Positions 25,523 through 34,998 of a stretch of DNA of 64,000 nt are shown one piece after another. Made by a program: the position numbers and the translations under genes. The number at the start of each line of letters is the position of its first letter. Within the stretch, counting starts at the first letter, position 1. The notes beneath the pieces were generated by a model that saw only the letters and a program-made list of their open reading frames with translations, made no database searches and was not told the DNA's origin. The stretch is from Paenibacillus sp. DCT19 (GTDB taxonomy: Bacteria; Bacillota; Bacilli; Paenibacillales; Paenibacillaceae). The stretch covers positions 5,467,501 to 5,531,500 of the forward strand of contig NZ_CP029639.1 in assembly GCF_003268635.1 (NCBI RefSeq), in the 5' to 3' direction.

Positions 25523-27295
25523 TTTTTGGTATACATATTTGTACAGAGGTTCCCTCGCCCAATTGGCTTTTGTATAACAATCCGTACTGAGATCCATAAT
25601 TTAGCTTAATACGCTCCTGAATGTTCCATATGCCAAATCCCCCGTACCTTTGCTAACAGAGCTGTTTAGAATATTTTCTAACACCTCTTCGTCTATACCG
25701 ACACCATTATCGTTAACTTCCACAAGCAAATTTCCTTCCTCTGTTCTTGCGGAAACAAGTATTTCACCTTTTTCAGAATCGGTTTCCAAAATTCCATGCA
25801 AAATTGCATTCTCAATCAGAGGCTGAAGCATAATTTTGGGTACTTCACAATGTAACAGCTCTGGTGAAACGTTAATGGTCAATGTAATCGCATTATTAAA
25901 TCGCATATTCTGAATCGATACATAGGATTCCACATGCTTGAGTTCACTCTCCAAAGTGACACTTTCTCTACCATTAGATAAGCTCAACCTATAGAACAAG
26001 GCTAATCGATCCACTACTTTGGAGATTTCCTCATTTCCGGAGCTGATCGCCATAGCATTGATCAGTTCCAGGGTATTGTATAGAAAATGAGGATTAATTT
26101 GTGCCTGTAGCGCTTTTAGCTCCTTATTTTTCACTTCACGCCCAAGCGTATAGGTCTCCTCAAGTAATCGTGATACATTATCCACCATCACATTAAAATT
26201 ACTAATTAGCTCACCAATTTCATCCTGATTGACCGGAAGTGGATTCATGCCAAAATCGCCATTCTTGACCTTACGCACATGTCTCGTAAGTTTGCGTAAA
26301 CGTTTAGTTGCAGAACCCGCAACGACGAATGATAGAACCAATGTGAGAGGAATGATCAGCAAAAATATAAAGATTAACCGATCACGCATAGCATTGCTTG
26401 ATTTCAAAATATCCGTATAAGGTACAATCATCGCTACACGCATATCCGTTTGAGGTATCTCCTGAAGACCTAACAGAATCCGCTGTCCATTAAACTCCAG
26501 ATTATCTTCCCAAATATTCATACGTCTTCCTGTCAAAGCCTTTGACAATATCTCTTCAAAATCTGTATTTGTATATTCAAAAGTCTTAGAGGTACTGAGA
26601 ATTTCACCCTGTTCGTTAAATAAAGCAACGGAAGTGGACGGAGTCGCCATAGCATGTTCCAATATAACTATCATTGTGCTCTGTGAGATCTGAGCCCGTA
26701 CAATACCGTCCATTTTCGTGATATTATGAGGACTTGGAATAACGCGCAGTACTGATATGGCATTATTGTCTTTTTTTTCTTCCATGACCGAAGAAGGCAG
26801 CCAAGTCAGGACAGAATGGCTGTCTAAGAAGTTTCTGAACCAGAGACTGTGCTTCAAATTCTTCATACTCAAAAAATCCGTACTCTCAGTCACTGATGCG
26901 AGCCCCTGTTCCATATAGACCTGTACGGATTCAATATCCGAATTGTAACTAAACTGTCCCACAACACGGCTTAGTCTGTTTGCATCCAATCCCCAGAGGT
27001 TAACATCCTCATACCGTTTGGGATCTTCAGAGACAAGATTCTGAACCGTGTCACTGAATGCAATTGAATTCAATACTTCTTTGACCATTTCAGCACGATA
27101 TTGCAGATGCGACTTGGTCTCCTCCAGCATTTTTTGAGCTGAGTACTTTGCCTGCTTCTCTGTTTCATTGGTGCTCAGATACAGATGAAGCAAGAGCAGC
27201 AGAATCAAAGGCAGGATGATAACCATTAAATAGGAAGCAAACAGCTTGTAACGGATACTAAAGTCAGCGAACGTCCTCCAGTTAATCCGTTTCAT
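25518..27295 (-). pseudogene. YesM-type sensor histidine kinase, C-terminus lost by a one-base frameshift
   Basis: A membrane sensor with helices near residues 20-40 and 285-310 around an extracellular dCache-like domain, a HAMP linker, and a His_kinase domain with Q-I-N-P-H-F-L-Y-N (phosphorylated His near 400). The ATPase has N-A-I-L-H-G and D-N-G-V-G-I-D. After S-K-G-T-G the frame changes and stops at 25601. With six instead of five G at 25639-25643 it would continue G-F-G-I-W-N-I-Q-E-R-I and end P-K-K at 25518. The lost part includes the second glycine box, so the truncated protein should not bind ATP properly. Start MKRINW at 27295 overlaps the response regulator stop (ATGA). It would sense an external sugar and phosphorylate the adjacent YesN-like regulator. 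Confidence 0.85.
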
Positions 27296-28887
27296 TTGGC
27301 CATCCTCTCCCTGTACTCCGAGGGCGTGCAACCTGCATATTTCTTGAAGAAGGTTGTAAAGTAATTGGCATCAGAAAAACCAGTCATGTCAGCTACTTCA
27401 TACAGTTTTAGCCCTTTCGCCAGTAGAAGTTCTTTGGCTTTCTCCACTCTCAGGGAAGAGATATACTCTTTAATTGTACTTCCCCTCTGTTTTTTGAATA
27501 AGGAACTGAGATACGTCTCATTTAAACCTACATGATGGGCAATATCCGGAATTGAAAAACCTTTTTCATGAAAACGTTTGTGTATATATTGCAGTATTTC
27601 CCGCATCTTGGCGGAACTACCGTCCTGTTCAGACGATAACTGGAACAGATCCAGGAAGGAAAGAATGTACTCCTCCATACTTGAGAGATCGGGAACCTGG
27701 TCAATTTCCTTCCAGATGTATCGACGTTCTGTATCCTCATCCGTATCCGTGAACCCTAACTGTACAGCAACATCAAGAATGACCAGTAAAAATTGAAAAT
27801 AGGAGTCCTTGAGCCGAATAATATCCAAATCACAGGCTAACCTTGCTTTCTTAGTCCAATTCATAATTAATTTGCGGGCAGCTTCAATATCTTCCTGTTG
27901 CAGAAAGTTACGTAAACGGCGAACCAAATCCCAATCCGTAGCCAATTCTTGGTTATCTCCAAGTTCACTGGCAAAAATTAATCGACTGCCATCGCTATAG
28001 TAATGAAGGCTACACGCATCCATCGCTGTTCTGTAGGAATCTGGAATCTTTACTCGTTCTTTTACTGACTCCCCAACTCCCATGCAAAAACGTATATTGT
28101 TGCCTATTATGTCGGTTACTTCTGCATAAAGTTTTTCCAGCACGCTACGTTGTTCCCTATAGGTGCTTCCGTAAGCTTCTGGTAGTATGAAAATCAAAAA
28201 TTGTCTAGAGTCGAATCCACAAATGCAACGAAGTGAAGTAAGTGTGCTATTCATGCTCAGCCTACGTAATAAATCTTCCTGTAACTGTCTTGAGTCTTCA
28301 ATACACTGAAGCCGCCTCCAGTATATGGATGAGACAATCGCGGTGTACACTCCTTCCGAAGGCAAAAGAAAAGTCTCTCTGCTCTCAAGAGCTCTCTGTA
28401 CATTGAGTGAGCTCGGAACCGCGATTAACTTACGAACCATCTCCTGTCTCAGATAAGGGAGTCCTTCATCATAGGCGTTTTGCATTTGGCGTTCCTCAAG
28501 CCTTTTTTTCTCATCATGTTGTCTTGATTTAACGGCTTCCCCGACTGCCTCTCGAACTTTATCCAGATTAATTGGCTTCTCAATATAGTCAAGGGCATTC
28601 AGACGAATTGCTGACATTAAGTACTCTTTATCTGAGAATCCGCTCATGAACAACAGTTTGCATGATAAATCTTCTTCCCTGAGTAATTTAGCAAATTGTA
28701 TGCCATCCATCTTCGGCATCCGGATATCACAGAGAACAATATCAGGGAGAAAACTACGGCATAAGTCTAGAGCAGCCAATCCATTACGTGCAGTCTCTAC
28801 CTCATGAATACCTAATTTTCTCCATTCCACATGATTACACAGCATGTCCCTGGTTCTGTCTTCGTCATCTATGATCAGCAGCTTCAT
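27292..28887 (-). CDS. YesN-type response regulator with AraC output domain (cluster A)
   Basis: A 531-residue cytoplasmic regulator. The receiver domain (1-120) contains the acidic pair D-D near 7-8, the phosphorylation Asp in I-V-L-C-D-I-R-M-P (about 54), and the K of I-E-K-P-I. A long middle region follows. The C-terminus has two AraC helix-turn-helix motifs (about 430-528) with FSIPDIAHHVGLNETYLS and the closing D-A-N-Y-F-T-T-F-F-K-K-Y-A-G. It overlaps the kinase gene by four bases and should activate the cluster A transport operon when phosphorylated. Good AGGAGG site upstream. A cre-like site and a shared motif lie about 250 bases upstream, so it may be under glucose repression. Confidence 0.94.
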   Translation of the reverse strand: MKLLIIDDEDRTRDMLCNHVEWRKLGIHEVETARNGLAALDLCRSFLPDIVLCDIRMPKMDGIQFAKLLREEDLSCKLLFMSGFSDKEYLMSAIRLNALDYIEKPINLDKVREAVGEAVKSRQHDEKKRLEERQMQNAYDEGLPYLRQEMVRKLIAVPSSLNVQRALESRETFLLPSEGVYTAIVSSIYWRRLQCIEDSRQLQEDLLRRLSMNSTLTSLRCICGFDSRQFLIFILPEAYGSTYREQRSVLEKLYAEVTDIIGNNIRFCMGVGESVKERVKIPDSYRTAMDACSLHYYSDGSRLIFASELGDNQELATDWDLVRRLRNFLQQEDIEAARKLIMNWTKKARLACDLDIIRLKDSYFQFLLVILDVAVQLGFTDTDEDTERRYIWKEIDQVPDLSSMEEYILSFLDLFQLSSEQDGSSAKMREILQYIHKRFHEKGFSIPDIAHHVGLNETYLSSLFKKQRGSTIKEYISSLRVEKAKELLLAKGLKLYEVADMTGFSDANYFTTFFKKYAGCTPSEYRERMAK

Positions 28888-28936
28888 GATGTATTCCTCC
28901 TAAAAATCTCTATTGCATTAAGTTCTGATAACAAGA

Positions 28937-28960
28937 AAGCCGGTGGATTCCCCCCGGCTT
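28937..28960 (-). terminator. GC-rich hairpin before the cluster A regulator
   Basis: Stem AAGCCGG / CCGGCTT around a 10-base loop. On the minus strand it is followed by TCTTGTT, a poor T run. It lies between the GH-A/SDR transcript and the regulator start, so it may be a leader hairpin or a second terminator. Confidence 0.5.
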
Positions 28961-29039
28961 AAATCTCATTTATTAAAAGTAGCCAATCCCCGTCCTTTAA
29001 ATGGTCTATTGTGCCATATTCACAAAGTGAGGATTACGA

Positions 29040-29065
29040 AATCACCATACTTGTGTATGGTGATT
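29040..29065 (-). terminator. Terminator after the GH-A/SDR unit
   Basis: Perfect 11-bp stem AATCACCATAC / GTATGGTGATT with a 4-base loop, about 105 bases after the GH-A stop at 29171. Confidence 0.6.
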
Positions 29066-29115
29066 CATTTATTTTATTACTGTTGAGGGTGTACAATCTA
29101 CAGGGTAAAACTTGG

Positions 29116-29146
29116 ATATTCTTTGTTTATTTTGTTAGCGCTTACT
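29116..29146 (-). promoter_or_regulatory. cre-like site plus shared motif upstream of the cluster A regulator gene
   Basis: The region 29132-29146 fits the cre consensus at 14 of 15 positions. The adjacent ATATTCTTTGTT (29116-29127) is identical to that at 25501-25512. It is about 230-260 bases upstream of the regulator start, so a promoter with a long leader could start here. Alternatively it lies within the tail of the preceding transcript and is fortuitous. Confidence 0.4.
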
Positions 29147-29170
29147 TACGCAATGCCCAAGTCTGCATAT

Positions 29171-31579
29171 TTATACGAACTCCAGAAGGAAATGTACTGC
29201 CGGGATAGTCCCGTCAAGATTAAAAACTACACCACCATCAGTAGGTGTTCCTATAATGTTGGCAACAGGCGTACCCACTGTGTCCAGGGCAATGAGGGTT
29301 GCCGTCTGGCTTTGGACGAACAAAGAACCCTCAGCGGTGTCTGCATACAATTTACCTTGATGATCAACTATCGTAGTAAAACCATCAGAAGTGAAAATCG
29401 TTTCGTCCATTCCAGTGGGACCGATTAACGTAATAAGAAATGATTTTGCAACATCTATGTGATCACAGTTCACAGGTAATAAAGCGGCGGACAAACGATC
29501 ATTGTTAACATTCAGGACAATATCCTTTGTTAGCGTTATACCTCCGGCAGGATCTCCACTAAAGTAGCTACAACTTGGAGTTTGGATACCGAACGTACCC
29601 GCAATGGGATCAAAGCTTATCTCACCCGTATCAGAGATTAGGGCATTACCAACTAAACCACGGTCACTAGGTAGAAGCCCCCAACGCTTGAGTGCTATGT
29701 CCAGGTTAGATGCAAAAGCAGTATAATCGCCATCTCCAGCCAAGGAAGTGATGTCTTCAAATACCAATAGCTTGTCGCCCAATTTCGCACCAGTCAATTC
29801 TTCATCAGTCTGCTCTGCAAGTCTCTCTAATCGTCCTGTACCAGACGTGTGCCTCATGGCATCCCTAAAGGATGACCAAGAGAAGTAAACTGCGTGCTTG
29901 GCCTGAGAGAGATCACCGTTGTTGACAAAGCCTCCAGTGATAGCGACATCGGCATCGCCAGTATAAGTATCCCCCTGATCCAGAAATACATTACGTAGGC
30001 TAGTGATGTATGGAAGAAAAGTATTCGGCATGCTAAATGAAGACGGAAGGGTTTTTAGATCATTTTTGGTAAAAACGAGATCCATTTGATGCTCAGCCGG
30101 ACGTACCAGACTTCCCAGAAATAATGATGCCATAAAACCAAACTGGCAAATAAGTGACGGATCATTGTAAGCATCAAAAATGTCAGTGATGACATCATCA
30201 GGCTGGTCGTTCCAGCTTTCTGATGTATGATAACAATAGACCATAAGACCGTCCCAGTCATTCAGACAAGCATATGCTGCCATGGATATAAATGCTGTGG
30301 AGTGAAAAGGATTAACACCATACTCATTCCATTCGCTTAGGATAAAAGGTTTACCGGCAACCACTGCGGTAGTAGCCATTTGCAGCATTTCGGTACGCAT
30401 GAATATTCCGTCCTTGTGTACAGTCAGTGGATTAGAAGTTACATATTCTCGCATCCCCGGCACCACCAGAGTTTCCTGGTGAAATGGCGGCATTGGATGG
30501 TTAAAGTATGTATTATTCTCCATAATATCCCCATCTATATGTGAATAAACATCCGCTGTACCATTCAGGAGGTTACTTGTGTTTACAGGGACTTTTGCTC
30601 CTAAAGACCTGATATGATCAATCATGGTGTTGTAGTAACGACGATTTACATCAATACCAAATTCCATAAAATCGGCATAACGTGCTGGACTTACATTCCC
30701 TGCCCATTCTCCCATTGGATCATTGGTTACCTGATAGAAGCTGCCTTCTGGAAAACGAACCTTCCCTGCTTCTGGATCTTCTTCTTCCCCCAGCGCACAG
30801 ATGTTGTTATACGTCCATGCTTTTGCAAGATTCTTCCTTGTATCGTACTTGGCGAGCAGGTGCCGGTTAAAACGACGCTGTAGCTCTTCTCGGTATGGTA
30901 TTATGCCTTTCTCATCCTTAATGTCTTCCGTCCCCCGAAAGATGGAATCCTCATTATTGACCTGAATGGTCATGACTACAGGGTCGTCAATTAAAGCCAG
31001 TCCAGTATATGGATTCACATGACATAAGAGATTGGTTGCATATTCCTTCTGAAGTTCAATTAATCTGTCATTAACATGAGTGAAGCCTTTAAAGAAAAAG
31101 GGCGGTGAATCAGCATAATCCAGATCATCTCCGTTTTGGAAAACACGCGCCACCAGTAGATCGATCTGCACATAAATGCCCTTTTCCTTTAGCTTCGCAA
31201 TGAAATAATCAAAACGATCAAGACCTTTCTCATTTAAGTTCCTGCTGGAACCGCTATCATAATCAATCAAAGGATTGTCCATACTTGAACTCCATCCAGA
31301 AGGACCAGGTGCAGCGTCAGCAGCATGAAGTCGAATGACATTAACCCCCATAGATGCAAAGCGCTCAGCCAATCGCTCAGCAGTATGATGATCAGGTGTA
31401 TTAGAACGAGTAGGTAAATTGAAACCTATAAACTTCGCACGGGTACCATCAGCAAAGTATAAATTGCCATCTCTAACTTGAGTGAAACCATGCTTACCCG
31501 CTGGAGCATCCAACAATTTCGAAAAATCCAATACCCCGTTATTGGGTGTTGCCTTGTCGATCTTGATTCTCTGCTTCAT
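29171..31579 (-). CDS. Clan GH-A glycoside hydrolase, family uncertain (GH5-like)
   Basis: An 802-residue protein. Its N-terminal 530 residues look like a (beta/alpha)8 glycosidase: G-V-N-V-I-R-L-H near 90, I-Q-V-N-N-E-D-S near 203-210 with the expected acid/base Glu after Asn, and I-L-S-E-W-N-E-Y-G near 409-417 with the nucleophile Glu of clan GH-A. Beta-rich domains follow. It resembles large uncharacterised GH5/GH39-like enzymes; I cannot assign a family or substrate. No signal peptide. It follows the SDR gene by about 18 bases and appears to form a two-gene unit with it, divergent from an AraC regulator. Perhaps the SDR oxidises a sugar that the hydrolase releases. Start supported by AAGGAGG. 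Confidence 0.75.
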   Translation of the reverse strand: MKQRIKIDKATPNNGVLDFSKLLDAPAGKHGFTQVRDGNLYFADGTRAKFIGFNLPTRSNTPDHHTAERLAERFASMGVNVIRLHAADAAPGPSGWSSSMDNPLIDYDSGSSRNLNEKGLDRFDYFIAKLKEKGIYVQIDLLVARVFQNGDDLDYADSPPFFFKGFTHVNDRLIELQKEYATNLLCHVNPYTGLALIDDPVVMTIQVNNEDSIFRGTEDIKDEKGIIPYREELQRRFNRHLLAKYDTRKNLAKAWTYNNICALGEEEDPEAGKVRFPEGSFYQVTNDPMGEWAGNVSPARYADFMEFGIDVNRRYYNTMIDHIRSLGAKVPVNTSNLLNGTADVYSHIDGDIMENNTYFNHPMPPFHQETLVVPGMREYVTSNPLTVHKDGIFMRTEMLQMATTAVVAGKPFILSEWNEYGVNPFHSTAFISMAAYACLNDWDGLMVYCYHTSESWNDQPDDVITDIFDAYNDPSLICQFGFMASLFLGSLVRPAEHQMDLVFTKNDLKTLPSSFSMPNTFLPYITSLRNVFLDQGDTYTGDADVAITGGFVNNGDLSQAKHAVYFSWSSFRDAMRHTSGTGRLERLAEQTDEELTGAKLGDKLLVFEDITSLAGDGDYTAFASNLDIALKRWGLLPSDRGLVGNALISDTGEISFDPIAGTFGIQTPSCSYFSGDPAGGITLTKDIVLNVNNDRLSAALLPVNCDHIDVAKSFLITLIGPTGMDETIFTSDGFTTIVDHQGKLYADTAEGSLFVQSQTATLIALDTVGTPVANIIGTPTDGGVVFNLDGTIPAVHFLLEFV

Positions 31580-31597
31580 TCTTAGTCCTCCTTAATG

Positions 31598-32614
31598 TTA
31601 TAGAGTTAATCCACCATCCACGGCGATGATGGAACCTGTAATGTAACGCGATTTATCTGAAGCCAGAAAGTCGACTATTTCCGCGATCTCTGATGGTTCA
31701 GCAAAGCGTCCGATGCGCATATTAGGAAACTCTTCTGGTGTATAGCCTGATTCCTGCATCATCGTAGGAACAGATTGTGTCAGTGCTGTATCGACACCAC
31801 CAGGACAGATGGCATTCACGCGAATACCTTTACGAACGTATTCAATGGCCGCTGCTTTCGTCAAACCAATAACGGCATGTTTACTTGCTGTATATGCAGA
31901 CATACTATGTTCAGCACGAATTCCTGCCGTGGACGCTGTATTAATGATTGAACCAAACCCCTGTGCGTTCATTATTGATAGCACCTTCTTTAATCCCAAG
32001 AAACTACCTCGTACATTTACGTTCATCACCCGGTCAAACTCCATTGTTTCAAGGTTCTCAAGTAAAGAGAAATTTTGCAAAACTCCGGCATTGTTGAAAA
32101 AGACATCTATTCGACCATAAGCTTCTACCGTAGCCTTCGTGTAACGTTCGACATCTTCTTCCTTTGTAACATCTGCCTGTAAAAATAGGCTCTCCCCACC
32201 TCGTTGCTGAATCAGATTAACCGTTTCTGTACCAGACACGGTGTTGAAATCAACAGCCACAATCTTGAATCCAGATTCAGAAAGTTTTAGACATGCAGCT
32301 CGGCCAATACCTCCACCTGCTCCGGTTACAATAGCAACTAGCCCATTTTCCAAATTGTTACTTCTGTTTTGGACAGTCTCTGCTGAACTCGGCTGGGCAG
32401 TTGTAGAGATAGACGATAGATCTGACAAAATAACTGAAACAAGCTCTTCAGGAATATTGGCCTGTGGAATAGCACTAAGTTGCTTCAACGTAAAACTATT
32501 TGCCATGCTAATCATTGGATTAGTAGAAATCCCAGGCAAATATTTTTCTAAAATTTTGACCGCTTCTTCGTTGGCAAGTAATTCCTTTAATTTTGAGTTT
32601 TCTGTAAAAGCCAA
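31598..32614 (-). CDS. Short-chain dehydrogenase/reductase with an added N-terminal domain
   Basis: Residues from about 90 on form a classical SDR: T-G-A-G-G-G-I-G for NAD(P) binding, N-N-A-G, catalytic Ser and Y-T-A-S-K (Tyr and Lys near 243-247), and the C-terminal I-x-V-D-G-G. It probably oxidises a sugar or polyol. About 75 residues precede it, including L-K-E-L-L-A-N-E-E-A-V-K-I-L-E-K and I-S-T-N-P-M. This looks like a small helical domain that I recall at the ends of other carbohydrate-active enzymes and is not part of normal 250-residue SDRs. The frame runs to GTG 32623, but TTG at 32614 is better spaced from GAGGTG, so I chose it. Confidence 0.88.
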   Translation of the reverse strand: MAFTENSKLKELLANEEAVKILEKYLPGISTNPMISMANSFTLKQLSAIPQANIPEELVSVILSDLSSISTTAQPSSAETVQNRSNNLENGLVAIVTGAGGGIGRAACLKLSESGFKIVAVDFNTVSGTETVNLIQQRGGESLFLQADVTKEEDVERYTKATVEAYGRIDVFFNNAGVLQNFSLLENLETMEFDRVMNVNVRGSFLGLKKVLSIMNAQGFGSIINTASTAGIRAEHSMSAYTASKHAVIGLTKAAAIEYVRKGIRVNAICPGGVDTALTQSVPTMMQESGYTPEEFPNMRIGRFAEPSEIAEIVDFLASDKSRYITGSIIAVDGGLTL

Positions 32615-32639
32615 TTTAATCACCTCGTTTAAGTTATGA

Positions 32640-32739
32640 AACTAACACTAACACTAATTCTAATATTAAATATGTATTGTTTATGGTATGATTCTTATTA
32701 AAAAAGTATAAATCAATGGACTTGTAGGATGTGAATTGA
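32640..32739. promoter_or_regulatory. Divergent promoter region between SDR and AraC genes
   Basis: About 100 AT-rich bases separate the two divergent genes. The stretch at 32642-32665 has three tandem ACTAAC/ACTAAT hexamers, which might be half-sites for the neighbouring AraC protein. No firm -10/-35 assignment is made. Confidence 0.35.
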
Positions 32740-34002
32740 ATGAGATCAGTTCAAAATGATGAGCGGTTACATAATTCATGTAAGTTATTGCTAGAGAGCT
32801 TACAACTACCTATCTGTTACACTTGGATGGATGATAGTGACGAAATTATATCTTACCTCCATGAAGGCATACAGGTTAATCCCCTTTTTAACCATCACTC
32901 CGAGCTTGTTGGGCTTCTGAAGCAACAAGTTCAGCCTTTGCTTATCCCCAATATTCATACAACTCCTTTAGGAGAATCCTTCATCGTTGTTCCGTTACTT
33001 CATGATCGTGTTATGGAGGCAATCGTCGTTATGGGACCTACTACCGTGATCTCCATGAACAACGAAATTATTAACGATCTACTTAGAGAATGTGATTACA
33101 CCGTAACACCTGAATGGGCTTCTTACTTGCTACAACTACCTCTCTTCTCAACAAAACGTCTTAATCATATCGGAATTTTGGTACACCATCTACTGAATGG
33201 AATCATGCTTGATATCACTGATATTATGGAAAAGCATTTTCGATTTGAGCCTGACTCTGATTCAAGTAAACTTGCCGAGATCGTTATTTCCGACCGACGG
33301 GAATCATTCGAATTCAGTGGTGTATTTAATATTGAGAAACAGCTGTTAAGGTCTATTAAAAACGGTGATAAAACTGCCTTTAATCAAATGACACTTACAG
33401 CTAATTACGATGGCCCTGGTATTCTGTCTAACTATAACCAGTTGCGAAGGATAAAAAATCTTGGTATCTATTCGATTGCACTCGCTGCGCGAGCTGCAAT
33501 TGAAGGAGGTCTATATCCGGAGATCGCTTATACTCTCAGCGATCTTCATATTCAGCATATCGAAGATCTTCGTGAATACAGTGCGGTAGTTGCTGCCATT
33601 GGCGATGCATTAATAGACTTTGTTGATCGGGTTTCTAACAGTAAACGGAAGAATCTCTCCAAGTCCATTGCATCTTGCCAGGATTATATTTTTAACCACT
33701 TATATGAAAATATTACTTTATCTGTTTTGGCAAAAAAGGTCGGTTTACAGGAAAATTACTTGTCTCAGCTCTTCAAAAAAGAAACGGGAGTAACGATTAC
33801 CCAGTTCATTCAAGCAGAAAAAATTGAAGAAGCAAAAAAAATGTTGGAATTAACCCAACTACCTGTTACTGCAATAGCAGCTAAATTGAATTTTTATGAT
33901 CAAGCCCATTTTATTAAGATCTTTAAAAAACATACAGACTCGACACCAAAAAAATACAGAGACAAGAACAAATTTAACATTGTGAACGACGATGAAGAGT
34001 AA
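32740..34002 (+). CDS. AraC-family transcriptional regulator
   Basis: A 420-residue regulator, one of the few plus-strand genes. The last 100 residues hold two helix-turn-helix motifs: I-T-L-S-V-L-A-K-K-V-G-L-Q-E-N-Y-L-S and V-T-A-I-A-A-K-L-N-F-Y-D-Q-A-H-F-I-K-I-F-K-K-H. The N-terminal 130 residues (containing I-C-Y-T-W-M-D-D) and the middle part do not match a receiver domain. They resemble the ligand-sensing half of YSIRK- or PocR-like AraC proteins, so it may sense a small molecule in the cytoplasm. It is divergent from the SDR/GH-A pair and is the likely regulator of that pair. It is convergent with the cluster C permeases. Confidence 0.88.
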   Translation: MRSVQNDERLHNSCKLLLESLQLPICYTWMDDSDEIISYLHEGIQVNPLFNHHSELVGLLKQQVQPLLIPNIHTTPLGESFIVVPLLHDRVMEAIVVMGPTTVISMNNEIINDLLRECDYTVTPEWASYLLQLPLFSTKRLNHIGILVHHLLNGIMLDITDIMEKHFRFEPDSDSSKLAEIVISDRRESFEFSGVFNIEKQLLRSIKNGDKTAFNQMTLTANYDGPGILSNYNQLRRIKNLGIYSIALAARAAIEGGLYPEIAYTLSDLHIQHIEDLREYSAVVAAIGDALIDFVDRVSNSKRKNLSKSIASCQDYIFNHLYENITLSVLAKKVGLQENYLSQLFKKETGVTITQFIQAEKIEEAKKMLELTQLPVTAIAAKLNFYDQAHFIKIFKKHTDSTPKKYRDKNKFNIVNDDEE

Positions 34003-34029
34003 ATTAGGGTGGACAACATCTTTAATAAA

Positions 34030-34070
34030 ATCAAAAGCCCATCATGTATTGAACATGATGAGCCTTTGAT
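34030..34070. terminator. Bidirectional terminator between convergent genes
   Basis: Long imperfect stem from ATCAAA at 34030 to TTTGAT at 34070 with the inner perfect part CATCATGT / ACATGATG and a 5-base loop. It separates the plus-strand AraC gene from the end of the minus-strand permease operon. Confidence 0.75.
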
Positions 34071-34096
34071 TGAAAGTCCAAGTACTGCTATATCGC

Positions 34097-34987
34097 TTAA
34101 CCTTTAACCGCTCCCAGAGCTAAACCTTTGACAAAATATTTCTGTAGAAAGGGATAGGCTATCATAATGGGAGCAATGCTGATTACGGCAATAGCCATGC
34201 GGAAGGCCTCTGTTGGAAGCTCTTGCATGGAGCCACTTGCCAATGAACTTACTGAACTGTTGTTGGAAAGGAACTGAATGTTACTCATTAGTTGATTCAT
34301 CACGGTTTGTAAGCTGTATAATTCAGGATCCGTCAGATAAATCAAACCATTGAACCAATCATTCCAATACATAAGTCCTTGTAACAAACCCACAACAGCC
34401 AATATAGGCAATGAAAGCGGTAACACGATTTTGCGATAAATTGTAAACTCTCGAGCCCCGTCTATACTTGCTGACTCCAAAACAGAGGCTGGTACGGTCG
34501 TCATGAAAAAACCTCTCATCATCAGTACACTGAATCCGTTCATTAATAACCCTGGAATAATGAGAGCTGCAAGTGTATTTTTCAGATGGAATATTTGAGT
34601 ATATATGATGTAAGTTGGAGCTAATCCTCCGTTGAATAACAAAGCAAAGAACAAAAGGAATGCTACAAATTTTCCACCAGGCAAATCTGGTCTTGAAAGA
34701 GGATAAGCTAGCATTGAAGTAATAAGTAAACTGGATGCAGTTCCAACTACGGTAACAAAAATCGTGATTCCATAGGCATTAAAAATGAGAGAGGATTGCT
34801 GCCATATATATTCATAAGCTGCAAAACTAAATGTCTCCGGGAAGAAGGAATAGCCTTGTTGAATAATAGATTGCTCATCAGTTAATGAGGATATTACAAG
34901 AAGCAGGAATGGACATATGCAAGCAAGAGACAACAAGATCAAAATAATATTAGAACCCCAATGCCAAAAACGTTCTTCTTTAGCCAT
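34097..34987 (-). CDS. Cluster C sugar ABC permease (CUT1, LplC/YtcP-like)
   Basis: A 296-residue six-helix membrane protein. The EAA loop is E-S-A-S-I-D-G-A-R-E-F-T-I-Y-R-K, and it ends F-V-K-G-L-A-L-G-A-V-K-G. It follows the LplB-like partner by 11 bases and starts behind CTAGGAGGT. With that partner it forms the translocation channel for an oligosaccharide. The adjacent binding-protein gene is defective, so import would require another binding protein, probably the orphan at 10018-11541. No ATPase is encoded nearby. Confidence 0.95.
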   Translation of the reverse strand: MAKEERFWHWGSNIILILLSLACICPFLLLVISSLTDEQSIIQQGYSFFPETFSFAAYEYIWQQSSLIFNAYGITIFVTVVGTASSLLITSMLAYPLSRPDLPGGKFVAFLLFFALLFNGGLAPTYIIYTQIFHLKNTLAALIIPGLLMNGFSVLMMRGFFMTTVPASVLESASIDGAREFTIYRKIVLPLSLPILAVVGLLQGLMYWNDWFNGLIYLTDPELYSLQTVMNQLMSNIQFLSNNSSVSSLASGSMQELPTEAFRMAIAVISIAPIMIAYPFLQKYFVKGLALGAVKG

Positions 34988-34998
34988 TACAATACCTC

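Noticed and set aside
26285..26305. cre-like sequence within the cluster A kinase
   Set aside because: Lies deep in coding sequence, well away from any promoter, with a weak match.
32642..32665. Three tandem ACTAAC-type hexamers considered as a CRISPR-like or VNTR repeat
   Set aside because: Only three short units without spacers; at most a regulator half-site array.
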